NCBI GenBank assembly: GCA_032716605.1
Contig: CM064518.1
Span: 47,085,743-47,149,742 of the forward strand
From: Paralithodes platypus
Taxonomy: Eukaryota > Arthropoda > Malacostraca > Decapoda > Lithodidae
Length of the DNA stretch: 64,000 nt
Direction of reading: 5' to 3'
The translations under genes were made by a program, and so were the position numbers. Below the pieces are notes generated by a model. It saw nothing but the letters and a program-made list of their open reading frames with translations, was not told where the DNA came from and did no database searches. Of the stretch, positions 32,120-42,355 are shown piece after piece (position 1 is the stretch's first letter; each line of letters opens with the position of its first letter).

Positions 32120-32353
32120 GAGCAGTAAAAATAGCTAACGGCACAAATGAGGTAAGGCACTAGACCTGGCCCAGATCCCCCAGAGTACACACACACACAC
32201 ACACATACACACACACATATACACACACACATACACACACATACATACACACACATACATACACACACATACATACACATACACACACTGTTATTTTATG
32301 TGCCCTACTCCCTCACCAATCTCTCTCTCTCCCTCCCCCCCCTCTCTCTCCCT

Positions 32354-32427
<74 letters not shown>

Positions 32428-32475
32428 TCTCTCTATATATATACAGTATATACTGTATATGTATATATATATATG

Positions 32476-32519
<44 letters not shown>

Positions 32520-32525
32520 TATATG
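32070..32525. repeat. Compound (GA)n, (CA)n, (CT)n, (TA)n block
   Basis: Four microsatellite types within 460 bp. GA and CT tracts on the same strand can pair. Open frames on both strands are repeat translations. Confidence 0.95.
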
Positions 32526-32564
32526 GATGTATGTATGCATATACTCAAGCACATACCCCATAGC

Positions 32565-32695
32565 TAGGGGTGGCCGACTCGTGACAGGGCCCGAATAGAA
32601 ACAAGAAGGGTTGGGTTTGAAAGAGATCTGCCTTGTATGGGCCAATCGGCTCTCTGCAGACTCCCGTTTTCTTACGTTCTAATGTTCTAACATTT
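32565..32695 (+). mobile_element. Fused LINE 3' tails
   Basis: GGGGTGGCCGACTCGTGACA (antisense of the GATA-tailed LINE) is joined to GATCTGCCTTGTATGGGCCA, ATCGGCTCTCTGCAGACTCC and CTTACGTTC (sense tail of the CR1-like LINE). Confidence 0.65.
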
Positions 32696-32779
32696 AAAGT
32701 TCCAGTTCTTAGGGCCCGGGACCACTTTCGTGTTTCCTCGCCCCTTACTCTGTCTCGTTTAGTAGGTGGTGAATTTTAC

Positions 32780-32837
32780 AAGAGGAGTACAAAGGGTACA
32801 AAGGAGTACAAAGGAGTACAAAGGAGTACAAAGGAAA
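32780..32837. repeat. Short tandem repeat of GAGTACAAAG, 5-6 units
   Basis: GGAGTACAAAG units follow one another with one GGGTACAAAG variant. Confidence 0.9.
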
Positions 32838-33036
32838 TCAAGCAACAACAGATCCAGTGACCCTTCTAGGTTGCTTGTCCTCCAAAACACTGAGGATCAA
32901 GTGTCCAAACAGTGGTTTAGAGTGGGTAAGGGAACATTGGAAAGGGAATTACTGCCCTGGAACTAATGTCCGTGGCAGGATTAGGAAGTTAGTAGGGGAC
33001 AGATGGGTTAGTAACTGAGGGGGGGATAAAATAAAG

Positions 33037-35921
33037 TTATTCATTTACAAACGCAGTCAGTCGCGGGTTTGATGCGAGATATTTGTCTAGGCGGAGTTTA
33101 AATGAATCAACGGTGATGCAGTCTATAACGTTTCGTTTCGGGGAAGCCCATTCCACAAGTTGACAACTCGATTGAAGAAGAAATTCTTAGATTCGTGCGA
33201 GTTAAAAGATTTACCAATAATTTTGCAACCGTTTCCCCGCGTGTAATTAGATTGGTCGATAGTGAAGTACTTACTACAGTTCATATTGTCGATGCCTTTG
33301 ATGATTTTGAACACTTGAATTAAGTCGCCTCTTAATCTGCGCTGGGTTAAAGGAAATAGATTTAATTCTCTAAGACGCTCTTCGTATGGTTTGTTCTTTA
33401 GGCTAGGTATCATTTTGGTAACTCTACGTTGAACTCGTTCTAGCTTGTTTATATCTTTTTGGTAGTAAGGGCACCAGGATTGAACGCAGTATTCCAGAAG
33501 AGGGCGGACTAAGGAATTGTAAAGGGTTAGGATAACTTCTTTGGATTTATGCTCAAATGACCTGCCTATAAAGCCAATTATTTTGTTTGCCTTCTTAACA
33601 ACTTCTGAACATTGTTGACTCGGTTTTAGGTTACTCGATATTGTTACTCCCAGATCGGTTTCTCTGTTTACATTCTTAAGCTGAGTGCCATTCATCGAAT
33701 AGTTTGCTTTCTCATTTAGGTATCCGATATGTAGTACTTTACATTTATCCGCATTGAAACTCATTTGCCAAATTTGGGCCCAACATGACAATTTATCTAG
33801 ATTGTGTTGCATATCGTCAACTTGTTCTTTTGAGAGTACGCTATTTGCAATTTTTGTATCGTCAGCAAATTTTGAGATTGTACAGGTGAGACCCTCATCT
33901 ATGTCGTTGATGTAAATTAGAAAGAGAATTGGTCCTAGTACCGATCCCTGGGGTACCCCGCTACTTACATTGGTCCATTTTGATGCCTTACCGTTTATGA
34001 CTACTCTTTGCTTTCTGTCGCTGAGCCAATTTTCTATCCATTTCAACACACCGTCTTGTATTCCATGCGCTTTTAGTTTTAGCAGTAAACGTTTGTGGGG
34101 AACTTTGTCAAAGGCCTTTTGAAAATCAAGGTATATAATATCTACAGCTTTACTCTCATCGTAGAGGTTGAGGATATCGTGGAAGAAGTCTAAGAGGTTT
34201 GTTAAACAGGAACGTTTTTTACGAAAGCCGTGTTGAGTATCTTTAAGTATGTTATTTTCCTCTAAGTGATTTACGAGTCTGTCTCGTATGACCGTTTCTA
34301 GCATTTTACATACAACTGAGGTTAAGCTAATTGGACGATAGTTACTGGATAGGGATTTGCTGCCTTTTTTGAATATCGGTGTTACGTTGGCTAGCTTCCA
34401 CTGATCGGGCATAGTTCCAGACTGCAAGGATTTATTGAATAGTAATGTCAGTGGTTTAGAGAGCTCATCCTTAGCTTCCTTTAGAACTCTAGGCGAGATT
34501 GTATCATGTCCAGGCGTTTTATTTACCTTGAGTTTATCTAAACAATTCAATACTTCTCTCTCTGTAACGGTGATATTGCTTAAAACATCTGAATTATCAA
34601 TCTGAATCGGCGATGGTGTAGGGATATCACTGAGGTCTTCTGTTGTAAAAACTGATGCAAAGAAGGTATTGAGGGCATTACTCATTTGTTCTTCGTCTTT
34701 GGTGTATTCTCCATTTTCATCGACTAACGGTCCAACAGTTGAAGTAACTACTTTTTTCTTTCTGATATAACTATAGAATTCTTTCGGGTTTGTTTTACTT
34801 TGATTCGCAATATGTAACTCTAAGGTCTTTTTACTTTGCTTAATTAACTTTTTGGCTTTGCGTCGTAGCTCTACAAATTTCAGCCGTTCTTCGTCATTTT
34901 GTGAGGATTTTAATCTATCATTAGCAAATTTTTTAGCAAGCAGGCAGTTTGAAATATCTTTATTCCACCATTTGGGCTTATTATTATGGCCTGGACGCCG
35001 AGTTTTTGATGGTATGCAGTCTTGCACTGCTTTTAGGTAAGTGGCTTCGAATAACTTCCAAGATGTATTTATGTCGTTATTGTGAATTAAAAAGCTCCAG
35101 TCAGTTTCTTTAAACATAGCTCTAAGTTTATGGAAGTTTGCTTTCTTGAAATTAGGGACTTTTTCGATGCTACTATTTGGTTCGTTACTAGTAAACTTTA
35201 AAGTGAAAGTTATCGTATGATGGTCGCTGTTACTGAATTCATCACCAACATTCAAATTCTCTATTAATTCTTCTTTTGTTGCAAGTACAATGTCAAGAAC
35301 GTTATTACCACGGGTCGGCGTTCCAACAAATTGATAAAGCGAACTCTCTTGCAAGTTCGTATACAAGTCATGTCCGGAGTGTGAAGTAAGAGTATCGCCC
35401 CACTTGGTCACAGGTAAATTAAAGTCACCAAAAATTACGGTATCTTGTGAGTTACTTACATCTGCAATTTGTTCGTAAATTTCTCGGTCAGTTTGCACTG
35501 ATTGAGCTGGAGGTCTGTATATTAATGCAAGTATTATTTTGGTACCTTTATTATTCTTTATTAGCACAAAAGATGCGTCGACGTTCACAATTTGAGGTTT
35601 TGACAAGAGGGTAGGGTTAAGACTTTCTTTGATATAAAGTAAAACGCCACCTCCATTTCGATTAATTCGGCTTTTCTCAAACATTACATAACCGGGAAGT
35701 GAATACTCTGCTAAAAAGTCTCTATCTTCTGTATTGAGCCAAGATTCTGTTATGCCAATCACATCATAATTTTCTGTAAACACTAGCTCCTCTAAATCTG
35801 AAAATTTATTGCGTATGCTACGAGCGTTTGCATAGAAAACCTTTAAATTTGTTATTTTAGAACTCACGGAACGCGCTTTAATAATATTTTTGGTTCTTGT
35901 CGGATCTACATTTATGTTCAT
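33037..35921 (-). mobile_element. Near-intact CR1/jockey-type LINE (ORF2 region)
   Basis: The body of a non-LTR retrotransposon: endonuclease, reverse transcriptase and C-terminal region are contiguous and co-oriented. The C-terminal 30 or so residues continue in another frame to a TAA at 33037-33039. No ORF1 is visible upstream and no clear poly-A or tandem tail was found downstream, so the element's exact ends are unknown. Confidence 0.9.
33123..35921 (-). CDS. Non-LTR retrotransposon endonuclease-reverse transcriptase
   Basis: This 932-residue protein would nick chromosomal DNA and copy its own RNA at the nick (target-primed reverse transcription). The N-terminal apurinic-type endonuclease spans about residues 26-240: N32 in YANARSIRN, E59 in ITESW, D166 and N168 in FGDFNLP, and D233-H234 in SDHH. 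A WW motif at 318-319 lies in the linker. The RT spans about 480-770: NYRPISLTS at 527-535, YLDFQKAFD at 597-605, GVPQGSVLGP at 655-664 and the catalytic FADD at 685-688. The C-terminal region has LVRPLLEYC and RRLRGDLIQVFK, the CR1/jockey pattern. The frame ends early after NGLPRNETL. A +2/-1 shift would continue with about 33 residues (VIDCITVDSFKLRLDKYL), so a single small indel near 33135 truncates the protein. The frame stays open upstream of the first ATG, so the start is provisional. The element looks young. It is not a host gene. Confidence 0.93.
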   Translation of the reverse strand: MNINVDPTRTKNIIKARSVSSKITNLKVFYANARSIRNKFSDLEELVFTENYDVIGITESWLNTEDRDFLAEYSLPGYVMFEKSRINRNGGGVLLYIKESLNPTLLSKPQIVNVDASFVLIKNNKGTKIILALIYRPPAQSVQTDREIYEQIADVSNSQDTVIFGDFNLPVTKWGDTLTSHSGHDLYTNLQESSLYQFVGTPTRGNNVLDIVLATKEELIENLNVGDEFSNSDHHTITFTLKFTSNEPNSSIEKVPNFKKANFHKLRAMFKETDWSFLIHNNDINTSWKLFEATYLKAVQDCIPSKTRRPGHNNKPKWWNKDISNCLLAKKFANDRLKSSQNDEERLKFVELRRKAKKLIKQSKKTLELHIANQSKTNPKEFYSYIRKKKVVTSTVGPLVDENGEYTKDEEQMSNALNTFFASVFTTEDLSDIPTPSPIQIDNSDVLSNITVTEREVLNCLDKLKVNKTPGHDTISPRVLKEAKDELSKPLTLLFNKSLQSGTMPDQWKLANVTPIFKKGSKSLSSNYRPISLTSVVCKMLETVIRDRLVNHLEENNILKDTQHGFRKKRSCLTNLLDFFHDILNLYDESKAVDIIYLDFQKAFDKVPHKRLLLKLKAHGIQDGVLKWIENWLSDRKQRVVINGKASKWTNVSSGVPQGSVLGPILFLIYINDIDEGLTCTISKFADDTKIANSVLSKEQVDDMQHNLDKLSCWAQIWQMSFNADKCKVLHIGYLNEKANYSMNGTQLKNVNRETDLGVTISSNLKPSQQCSEVVKKANKIIGFIGRSFEHKSKEVILTLYNSLVRPLLEYCVQSWCPYYQKDINKLERVQRRVTKMIPSLKNKPYEERLRELNLFPLTQRRLRGDLIQVFKIIKGIDNMNCSKYFTIDQSNYTRGNGCKIIGKSFNSHESKNFFFNRVVNLWNGLPRNETL

Positions 35922-36125
35922 GGCTGTCCTCGGTCCTCGCTGTCTCCGGTCCTTATCGCTGGTGGTCCTCGGTTCTCGGTTCTCGGTTCTCGGTTCTCGG
36001 TTCTCGGAGGAGAAGGATACCTAGCCTCCTGCCCCCAGAAGGAAAAAGTAGGACAGTAAAAGAGACAAGCAGAAGTGGCTAAGGTTGGGTAAAGGACGCT
36101 AAACCTCACTCTGGATAGGACCAGC
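35922..36125 (-). mobile_element. LINE 5' flank with a 7-bp tandem repeat
   Basis: TCGGTTC is repeated about five times at 35968-36007. Further out, AAGGTTGGGTAAAGGACGCT and CACTCTGGATAGGACCAGCC match 44510-44570 in the same orientation, suggesting a shared LINE 5' untranslated region. Confidence 0.55.
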
Positions 36126-36129
36126 CCTC

Positions 36130-36131
36130 AT

Positions 36132-36182
<51 letters not shown>
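36130..36182. repeat. (CA)n microsatellite
   Basis: Perfect CA tract of about 50 bp. Confidence 0.96.
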
Positions 36183-36184
<2 letters not shown>

Positions 36185-36339
36185 TGTGTTTACCAGTATT
36201 CTATTAATATTAATTAATATGGACGGAGTGAAGAAGGGATGATGTCACTGGAAAATAAGTAGGTCTTACATAACTCTGACCTCATCATAAGTAGAAACCT
36301 ATATCCATTTGTATATCATTTACTATTATAAACAATATA

Positions 36340-36551
36340 TTAACCCTTTGAGTACCAGCGACGCGTTATATCATATTCTACCTATATTTAGACGATATTA
36401 TGCAGCTAAGGAAGGATCCGTGGTAGTTAAAAAGGTTGGTTAAGATAGTTTGAAGCCTATTATTGCTAGAGGTCCTTCCTAAGTTGAATAAAATCGTCTA
36501 ATAGTTGCCAGATTATGATGACAAGGACATCCCCGGTACTGACTGTGTTAA
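36340..36551. mobile_element. MITE-A, full length
   Basis: TTAACCCTTTGAGTACCAGC to CCCCGGTACTGACTGTGTTAA. The right TTAA is shared with the following MITE-C. Confidence 0.88.
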
Positions 36552-36908
36552 GGAGGTAGGATTTATTTATTGGTAGAGTTGATTATATATTGTTTTAGTT
36601 TCCTCCCTAGACCTTCACCAAGCTTTACAAATCTTCCCCAATATCCCCCTTCGAGATAAATGTGCACAAAGTATGATTGAAAAATGTGGCCGGTTCCTCT
36701 TAAATAACAGGCTCACTATCGGTCGCCAGGAAAAATCGACACCTAAATGACGTGAAAGGTCTTAATATTGGCAAAGAAATTGGGGCAAAAGTTCTTAAAA
36801 TCACCAAACTGATGGGCTAAACGTATTAATATCTGAAAACTGATGGGCCTGAACATGAGGGAGATATGGGCCCAGAAAGAAATGCCTCAAGTGGAAATCT
36901 CCCCTCAA
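36548..36908 (-). mobile_element. MITE-C (long form) sharing TTAA with MITE-A
   Basis: TTAAGGAGGTAGGATTTATT to GAAATCTCCCCTCAA, the last TTAA mutated to TCAA. The CCGGCC hairpin is reduced to GTGGCCGGTTCC. Confidence 0.85.
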
Positions 36909-36994
36909 CACTCTGTCTCTCACCGCTCGTCTTTTGCGACTCCTCATTTGTATCTAGTATAAAATAGCTACAGATAATTACGTGTCAATCTAAG

Positions 36995-37214
36995 TTAACC
37001 CTTTCAGTACAGTTGCCGTCCTTTTAACTTTACTCTGGATACTATCCGATAATTTAATTCAGTTTAAAAAGGACCTCTAGCAAGTAACAGGCTTCGACCA
37101 TAATTATTACTTACCAATTTTTGCTACCACTGATCCTTCACAAACCGTAGAACATCGTCTAACTATAGATACAATAAAACAATAAAAATACCTCGTCGGT
37201 ACAGAAGGGGTTAA
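36995..37214. mobile_element. MITE-A, full length, TTAA-bounded
   Basis: TTAACCCTTTCAGTACAGTT to CGGTACAGAAGGGGTTAA. About 15 bp of TTATTACTTACC-type sequence interrupts the right half. Confidence 0.87.
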
Positions 37215-37309
37215 AACGAAGTGTGCGTTGTGCAACCACCCCTGGACGACCCATGGCATGGCAGTGCCGAATGACCTACTATGGCCAAAAACAACTATCG
37301 CTGAATGAG

Positions 37310-37880
37310 CTCCTTCATTCCTTCTTTGTGTCTCTCTGTCTTTATTTCTTTCTTTCTGTATTTATTTATTTATTCCTTCTTTCCTTCCTACCTTCCTTCC
37401 ATAATTCCTCCTTCATTGCTTCCTTCCTTCCTTCCTTCCTTAATTCCTTCCTTTCTTGCTTTATGTATTTCTATATTGCTATTTCTGTATTTATTTATAT
37501 ATACTGTATATTTCTTCCTTCCTTCCTTCCTTGCTTCCTTCTTTCCTTCCTACCTTCCTTCCTTAATTCCTTCCTTTCTTGCTTTATGTATTTCTATATT
37601 GCTATTTCTGTATTTATTTATATATATATATTTCTTCCTTCCTTCCTTGCTTCCTTCCTTCCTTCCTTCCTTCCTTCCTTCCTTAATTCCTTCCTTTCTT
37701 GCTTTATGTATTTCTATATTGCTATTTCTGTATTTATTTATATATATATTTCTTCCTTCCTTCCTTCCTTGCTTCCTTCTTTCCTTGCTTCCTTCCTTCC
37801 TTCCTTCCTTCCTTCCTTCCTTCCTTCCTTTCTTGTTTTATGTATTTTTATATTTATGTCTTTCTTTCTCTCTTTCTCTC
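37310..37880. repeat. (TTCC)n with a higher-order unit of about 125 bp
   Basis: Four units, each a CCTT tract followed by TTTCTTGCTTTATGTATTTC and TATTGCTATTTCTGTATTTA. The conserved tails start near 37450, 37577, 37698 and 37830. The 228- and 259-codon frames are repeat translations. Confidence 0.94.
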
Positions 37881-38040
37881 TCTTTCATGATTTTCTTTAT
37901 AGTTCATAATTTGTACATTTATCTGCATCACATTTTCTGGTGCCACTATCTGCTCACGAGGCAGTTACTTTCAAGCTACTCTCTTCCAACTCTTTATTAT
38001 AGTTATGTGTCTACAATTATTCACATGTTTGCAAGTTCTC

Positions 38041-38070
38041 TTAATTCATCACCGATACTGAATGGGTTAA
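38041..38070. mobile_element. MITE-A right-terminus remnant
   Basis: CATCACCGATACTGAATGGG then TTAA, shared with the next MITE-C. The rest of this copy is missing. Confidence 0.6.
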
Positions 38071-38402
38071 GGGGAGGTTTTTAGTTTGGTCTCTAGATAT
38101 CCATTAAGCTTAAGATTACACCCCCTTGACCCCCTTTCAAGATAAATTTGTACATTTTTCGGTAGAAAAATGTCCCGGCTGAAAGCCGGTTCCTCTTAAA
38201 TTACAGGCTCGCTATCGCTGGCCAGGATAAAATCGACACCTAAATTGCACGAAAGGTCTTAAAATTGACAGAAATGGGTTGAAAGTTCTTAAAATCATCA
38301 AAATAATGGGGCGAACGTCTTAAAATTAGAAAAACAATGGGGCTAAACATGAGGGAGAAAGGAGTCAAGAAAAAACTCCCTCAAGTGGACATCTCCCCTT
38401 AA
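38067..38402 (-). mobile_element. MITE-C, full length (short form), TTAA on both sides shared with MITE-A
   Basis: TTAAGGGGAGGTTTTTAG to GACATCTCCCCTTAA, 336 bp, all blocks present. Flanked by a MITE-A right end on one side and a complete MITE-A on the other. Confidence 0.9.
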
Positions 38403-38610
38403 CCCCTTCTATACCGGTGATGCACTTTTAACTTTATTCCGGCTACTTTAAGACAATTTTACTCGGGTTTATAAGGATCTCCAGCAATAACAGGCTTCGA
38501 ACTATCTCACTTAACCCTTTTTACTACCACAGATCCTTCTTAAACTGCACAAACTACTCTAAATATGTCTAGAATATAATGACAGACATCGCCGTTACAG
38601 AAGGGGTTAA
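38399..38610. mobile_element. MITE-A, full length, TTAA-bounded
   Basis: TTAACCCCTTCTATACCGGT to CGCCGTTACAGAAGGGGTTAA. Confidence 0.88.
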
Positions 38611-39004
38611 GGGACTGTGATATATGCCTTGCCATTGTAAAGTCACACACCCCATGTTTGCTTGTCTTATACTCTCCCTCTTATCTCCTCAGGCAGGTTT
38701 TAACAAGTCATTCACTACCCCCCCCCGAAACTCCTCCACCATGTCCTTCACCCTCTCCAAGTCTCTCCATACCACTTGAGACTGCTCACATCTCCTATAT
38801 ATATATATATTATTACTTACCAGTAATTCTGATCTGTTAGCTTTTGAAATATGTCTATATAAAAATTCAGCCGCTTAATTGAAATAGTTGACCTTGAATC
38901 GTCTCCATTTGTCGATGATCCTGCAATATTGTCGTACTTGCAATAATGTAATCTATTAATTTCACTCCCAACACCAAACACTTCCCTATGAAATAAATGA
39001 AAGC

Positions 39005-39090
39005 ATGTAATCCTCCCGGGATTCGAACCTGGGTTACCACATACAGATCTTAAACACTCTAACCATTACACCATCAAGATAGTTAAATGT
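39005..39090 (-). mobile_element. tRNA-derived SINE
   Basis: Minus strand: GATGGTGTAATGGTTAGAGT (A box), then CCCAGGTTCGAATCCCGGGA (B box) with tRNA-like spacing and a shared tail (TTACATGCTTTCATT). A second copy is at 45180-45250 and a fragment at 13870. The acceptor arms do not pair well. Confidence 0.7.
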
Positions 39091-39328
39091 TAAGTACATG
39101 ACTACGATTTTATATCCCTTTATCGAATACTGGATATCAATCTAATCATGTACTAAGACTGTAATACCCGCAAAAACCCCGCAACCACAAAACTACCCGA
39201 GTTGACGAGTGGGATAGCGAAAAATAGTCGTTGGTGGTGCAGTCTAATAAACCCACCACGTGTATCACCACGAGGCTATCACCCTGGTTCTTTCAAGGAG
39301 AACTAAGGTTGCTATCCTATTGTACGTC

Positions 39329-39520
39329 CGTGGTAGTACAGTGGGTTAGCGCGTGAGTCTGGTAAAACCTACTGAGGTCCCTAACTAGGGTTCGAAACCG
39401 CGCCAGTCTGGTAAAACCTACTGAGGTCCCTAACCAGGGTTCGAAACCGCGCCAGACACCACCACTGGGCCTGGGGATTATTGGGAGGGTTAAATTCCCT
39501 TCACACCCAGCATTTCAAAG
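39329..39520 (+). mobile_element. tRNA-derived SINE with a duplicated B-box segment
   Basis: GTGGTAGTACAGTGGGTTAG (A-box region) is followed by two tandem copies, about 58 bp each, of the block from AGTCTGGTAAAACCTACTGA to GGGTTCGAAACCGCGCC. Confidence 0.7.
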
Positions 39521-39661
39521 ACTAACATGATAATATAATATATAGAAGAACATCCACTATCATCTTCCTGACGTTTATAAACCTGACTACCGTATAATTA
39601 TGTAAATACCAAAGCCAGTATTTGTAAACCCTTTCACTGCTAAGGCTAACAGAGATATCCT

Positions 39662-39955
39662 GTTTAACCCTTTCTGTACCTCCAAAATGACAGGTTCGCT
39701 ATCGTTCGCCGGGAAAAACAGACCCCTAAATGGCAAGAAAGGTGTTAATATTGATAAAGAAATGGAACGAAAGGTCTTAAAATCAACAGGCTAATAGGGC
39801 GAATGTCTTAGAATGTCAAAACCGGTGCCGTCTATTAACTTTATTCTGGCTACTGTTTGACGATTTTATTCAGGTTAAAAAGGACCTCCAGCAATTCACA
39901 GGCTTCGAACTATCTCATTTATCCCCTTTTACTACCACACATCCTTCTTAACCCC
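39662..39955. mobile_element. MITE-A carrying an internal MITE-C fragment
   Basis: TTAACCCTTTCTGTACC is interrupted at about 39682 by a MITE-C segment (ACAGGTTCGCTATCGTTCGC to GAATGTCTTAGAATGTCAAA). MITE-A resumes with ACCGGTGCCGTC and runs to CACATCCTTC, where a second MITE-A begins. Confidence 0.75.
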
Positions 39956-40115
39956 TTCACCACCATGACGTGATTTTCATCATATTCTGGTTACCATTAG
40001 ACGAGTTTCTTTAGTTTGTAATCTACCTATACGACTCCAATGGGTAGATTCGACTTCAATAAACCCTTTTAGTATCATAGGTCCTTCTTAAACTGCATAA
40101 AATCATCTAAGGAGA
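39952..40115. mobile_element. MITE-A variant inserted in the right half of another MITE-A, truncated
   Basis: TTAACCCCTTCACCACCATG and CATCATATTCTGGTTACCAT match the variant at 15127. The right end is lost after AAATCATCTAAGGAG. Confidence 0.75.
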
Positions 40116-40204
40116 GAAAGGAGAGAAAGAAAAAAAAGCAGGTGACCCCCTTAAGAATACAGTACCACCCATAGTATTTGCAACACAAGGGAGTGGGATT
40201 GTTT

Positions 40205-40300
40205 ACTGTAGTTTGTTCTATCTATCTATCTGTTGCCGGACAGATAGATGGGGATGGCCAATCACAAAATGCCCCCAAGCAAACCTGTTCCTCGTGAAAA
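40205..40300 (-). mobile_element. LINE 3' tail fragment with (GATA)n
   Basis: TCTATCTATCTATCTGTTGC then CGGACAGATAG. Antisense of the CTGGCAATAGATAG-type tail also seen at 45640 and 52180. Confidence 0.55.
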
Positions 40301-40690
40301 GGACAACCCATGCCAGTATATGCAAGGACGTACACAATTGACCACTCAGCCTAGGGTCCATCAGACTCCGAGGCCCTCTATGTATCATGTTGGCACTATT
40401 TTTCAAGAGTAGTGGGTGGCTAGTCCATCCACCAACCTTCTTCACCCTTACGTAATTAGCAAATATTTGTATAAGGTTTACTCCCCTAGATGGGTTGCCG
40501 ACCAACGCTGGCGAGTCCCATCCACCCGAATTGTTGATGGTGTTATATTTGTGTTTGTCATGCCCTTGATCCCCTGTGTAACGTTCAGCTCCCCATAGCA
40601 GCCTTTCTCACCCACTGTTTACTCTATCTTAACTCCCTTATCTTCATCAGCTGTCGTAGTATCTCTCTATCTCACCCCAATCCCGGGGGT
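40300..40690. other. Anonymous sequence
   Basis: No repeat family identified. Short frames (95 and 60 codons on opposite strands) overlap and match nothing I recognise. It may be the body of the LINE whose tail lies just before it. Confidence 0.35.
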
Positions 40691-41052
40691 AGGTGTTATT
40701 TAATCATTTCTATATTTATTTAAATTTTATTGTTTTAGAATCTTCCGTAGACCTCCACCAATCGTAATAAATTGTTCTCAAGATCCCCCTTCGAGATTAC
40801 TTTAACAATTTTACGGTAGACAATTTTCGCGGCCGAAGGCCGATTCCTCCAAATTTACAGGCTCGCTATCGCTCACCAGGAAAAATTCGACCACTAAATG
40901 GCAAGAAAGAGGTTAATATTGATAAAGAAATTGGACGAAAGGTCATAAAATCGACAGGCTAATGGGGCGAATGTCTTAAAAATCGCAAAATAATGGGGCT
41001 AAACATGAGGAAGAATGGGGTCCAGAAAAAGCAACGTATACCTCCCCCTTAA
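40690..41052 (-). mobile_element. MITE-C (long form)
   Basis: GTTTTAGAATCTTCCGTAGA, GCGGCCGAAGGCCG and CATGAGGAAGAATGGGG to CCTCCCCCTTAA. The first terminus has decayed. Confidence 0.85.
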
Positions 41053-41189
41053 GCCCTATCCTCATGTCTCTGCAAATGCCCCGCTACTTATTGTTTATAT
41101 TCTCTCTCGCTGGTGTACCATTTGAGGAGGAGCACATTATTGATCATCCCTTCTACGTCAAACCCCCATCACCCCTCTCCATCCAAATC

Positions 41190-41740
41190 CAATCCTCTTC
41201 AGCCCTCTCTAGACCCCACAAACCCTCCTTATCCAGCCCTCTCAATTCTTACCTAGCCTCCCCAGACCCCACCAGTCCTTTCCATTCTTATCCAGCTCTC
41301 CCCAGACCCTACAAGCCCCCCCCCCCTCCAGCCCTCTCCAGACCCAACCAGCCCTACCCAACCATCTCCAGACCTCTCCATCCCTCCCCAGCCCTCTCTA
41401 TTCTTACCCAGCCCTCCCCAAACACCACCAGTCCTTTTAATTCGTATCCAGCTCTCCCCAGCCCTCTACAAACCCCACCAGCCCTCCCCAGACTCAACAA
41501 GCCCTCCCCAGCCCTCTCCAGACTACACAATCCTTCCACAACCATCTTTATTCTTACCCAGCCCTTTCCAGCCCTCCCCAGACCCCACCATTCGTCTACA
41601 TTCTTATATTGTTCTCCCCAGCCCTCCCCAGCCCTCAACAGCCACCTATGTTATTACTTAGCCCTTTCCAGCCCTCCCCAGAGCCCACCATTCCTCTTCA
41701 TTCTTACTCAGCCCTCCCCAGCCCTTTCTTCCCGCCCTAA
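41190..41740. repeat. Degenerate CCAGCCCTCCCCAGACCC repeat
   Basis: Short variants of CCAGCCCTC and CCCAGACCCCACCA alternate with TATTCTTACCCAG. The 227-codon frame is a repeat translation, and the opposite strand is also open. Confidence 0.9.
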
Positions 41741-41791
41741 GGTCTAAATACGGCGCAAGCCCTGGCACCATTCAGAGCTGATTATAGCTCA

Positions 41792-41793
<2 letters not shown>

Positions 41794-41856
<63 letters not shown>

Positions 41857-42026
41857 CAAATAGATTAACACACATACTGTATTTAAATGTATACCGCCCC
41901 TATACCGCCCTTATAAGATGTATACCGCCCTTATAAGATGTATACCGCCCTTATAAGATGTTTTTACTCATATGTTTGTCAGTGTAATATGTGGAAATAA
42001 ATTATATATACAGTATATCTATATAC

Positions 42027-42120
<94 letters not shown>
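41794..42120. repeat. Two (GA)n tracts and a 20-bp tandem repeat
   Basis: GA tracts at 41796-41850 and 42031-42118. Between them, at 41889-41961, about four units of TATACCGCCCTTATAAGATG. Confidence 0.94.
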
Positions 42121-42121
<1 letters not shown>

Positions 42122-42311
42122 ATAAATAGAAAGAAAGAGAGCAAAGGTGCATATATGAATACCAGAACGGAAGAAAACAACACATTTGAGCAAACGCTGC
42201 ACGATTAGCAGCGTAAACAAGTGAGCAAATACATCATAACGGCGCATGGTCAGATGGGCAACTGATATGCAAAATAAAACGAGAGTGAAAGTTGGAAGAG
42301 GTGTTGTATAT

Positions 42312-42352
42312 TTAGTGCAGTTAGCCACCTTAATTTGGCATACACCCCATTT
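42312..42352 (+). mobile_element. Fragment of a TA-flanked transposon end
   Basis: GTGCAGTTAGCCACCTTAAT then TTGGCATACACCCC resembles the fragment at 1015. It is truncated at the TTAA of the following MITE-C. Confidence 0.4.
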
Positions 42353-42355
42353 TCT

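Noticed and set aside
37223..38084. 228- and 259-codon hydrophobic frames
   Set aside because: They come from the TTCC array with TTTCTATATTGC units. The Phe/Leu/Ser/Pro content looks membrane-like but is a repeat translation.
39005..39090. Functional tRNA gene (minus strand)
   Set aside because: The same tRNA-like head and tail recur at 45180 and in part at 13870, and the acceptor arms do not pair. It is an interspersed SINE.
41064..41747. 227-codon Pro/Ser/Leu frame
   Set aside because: Built from degenerate CCAGCCCTC repeats, with the complementary strand also open.
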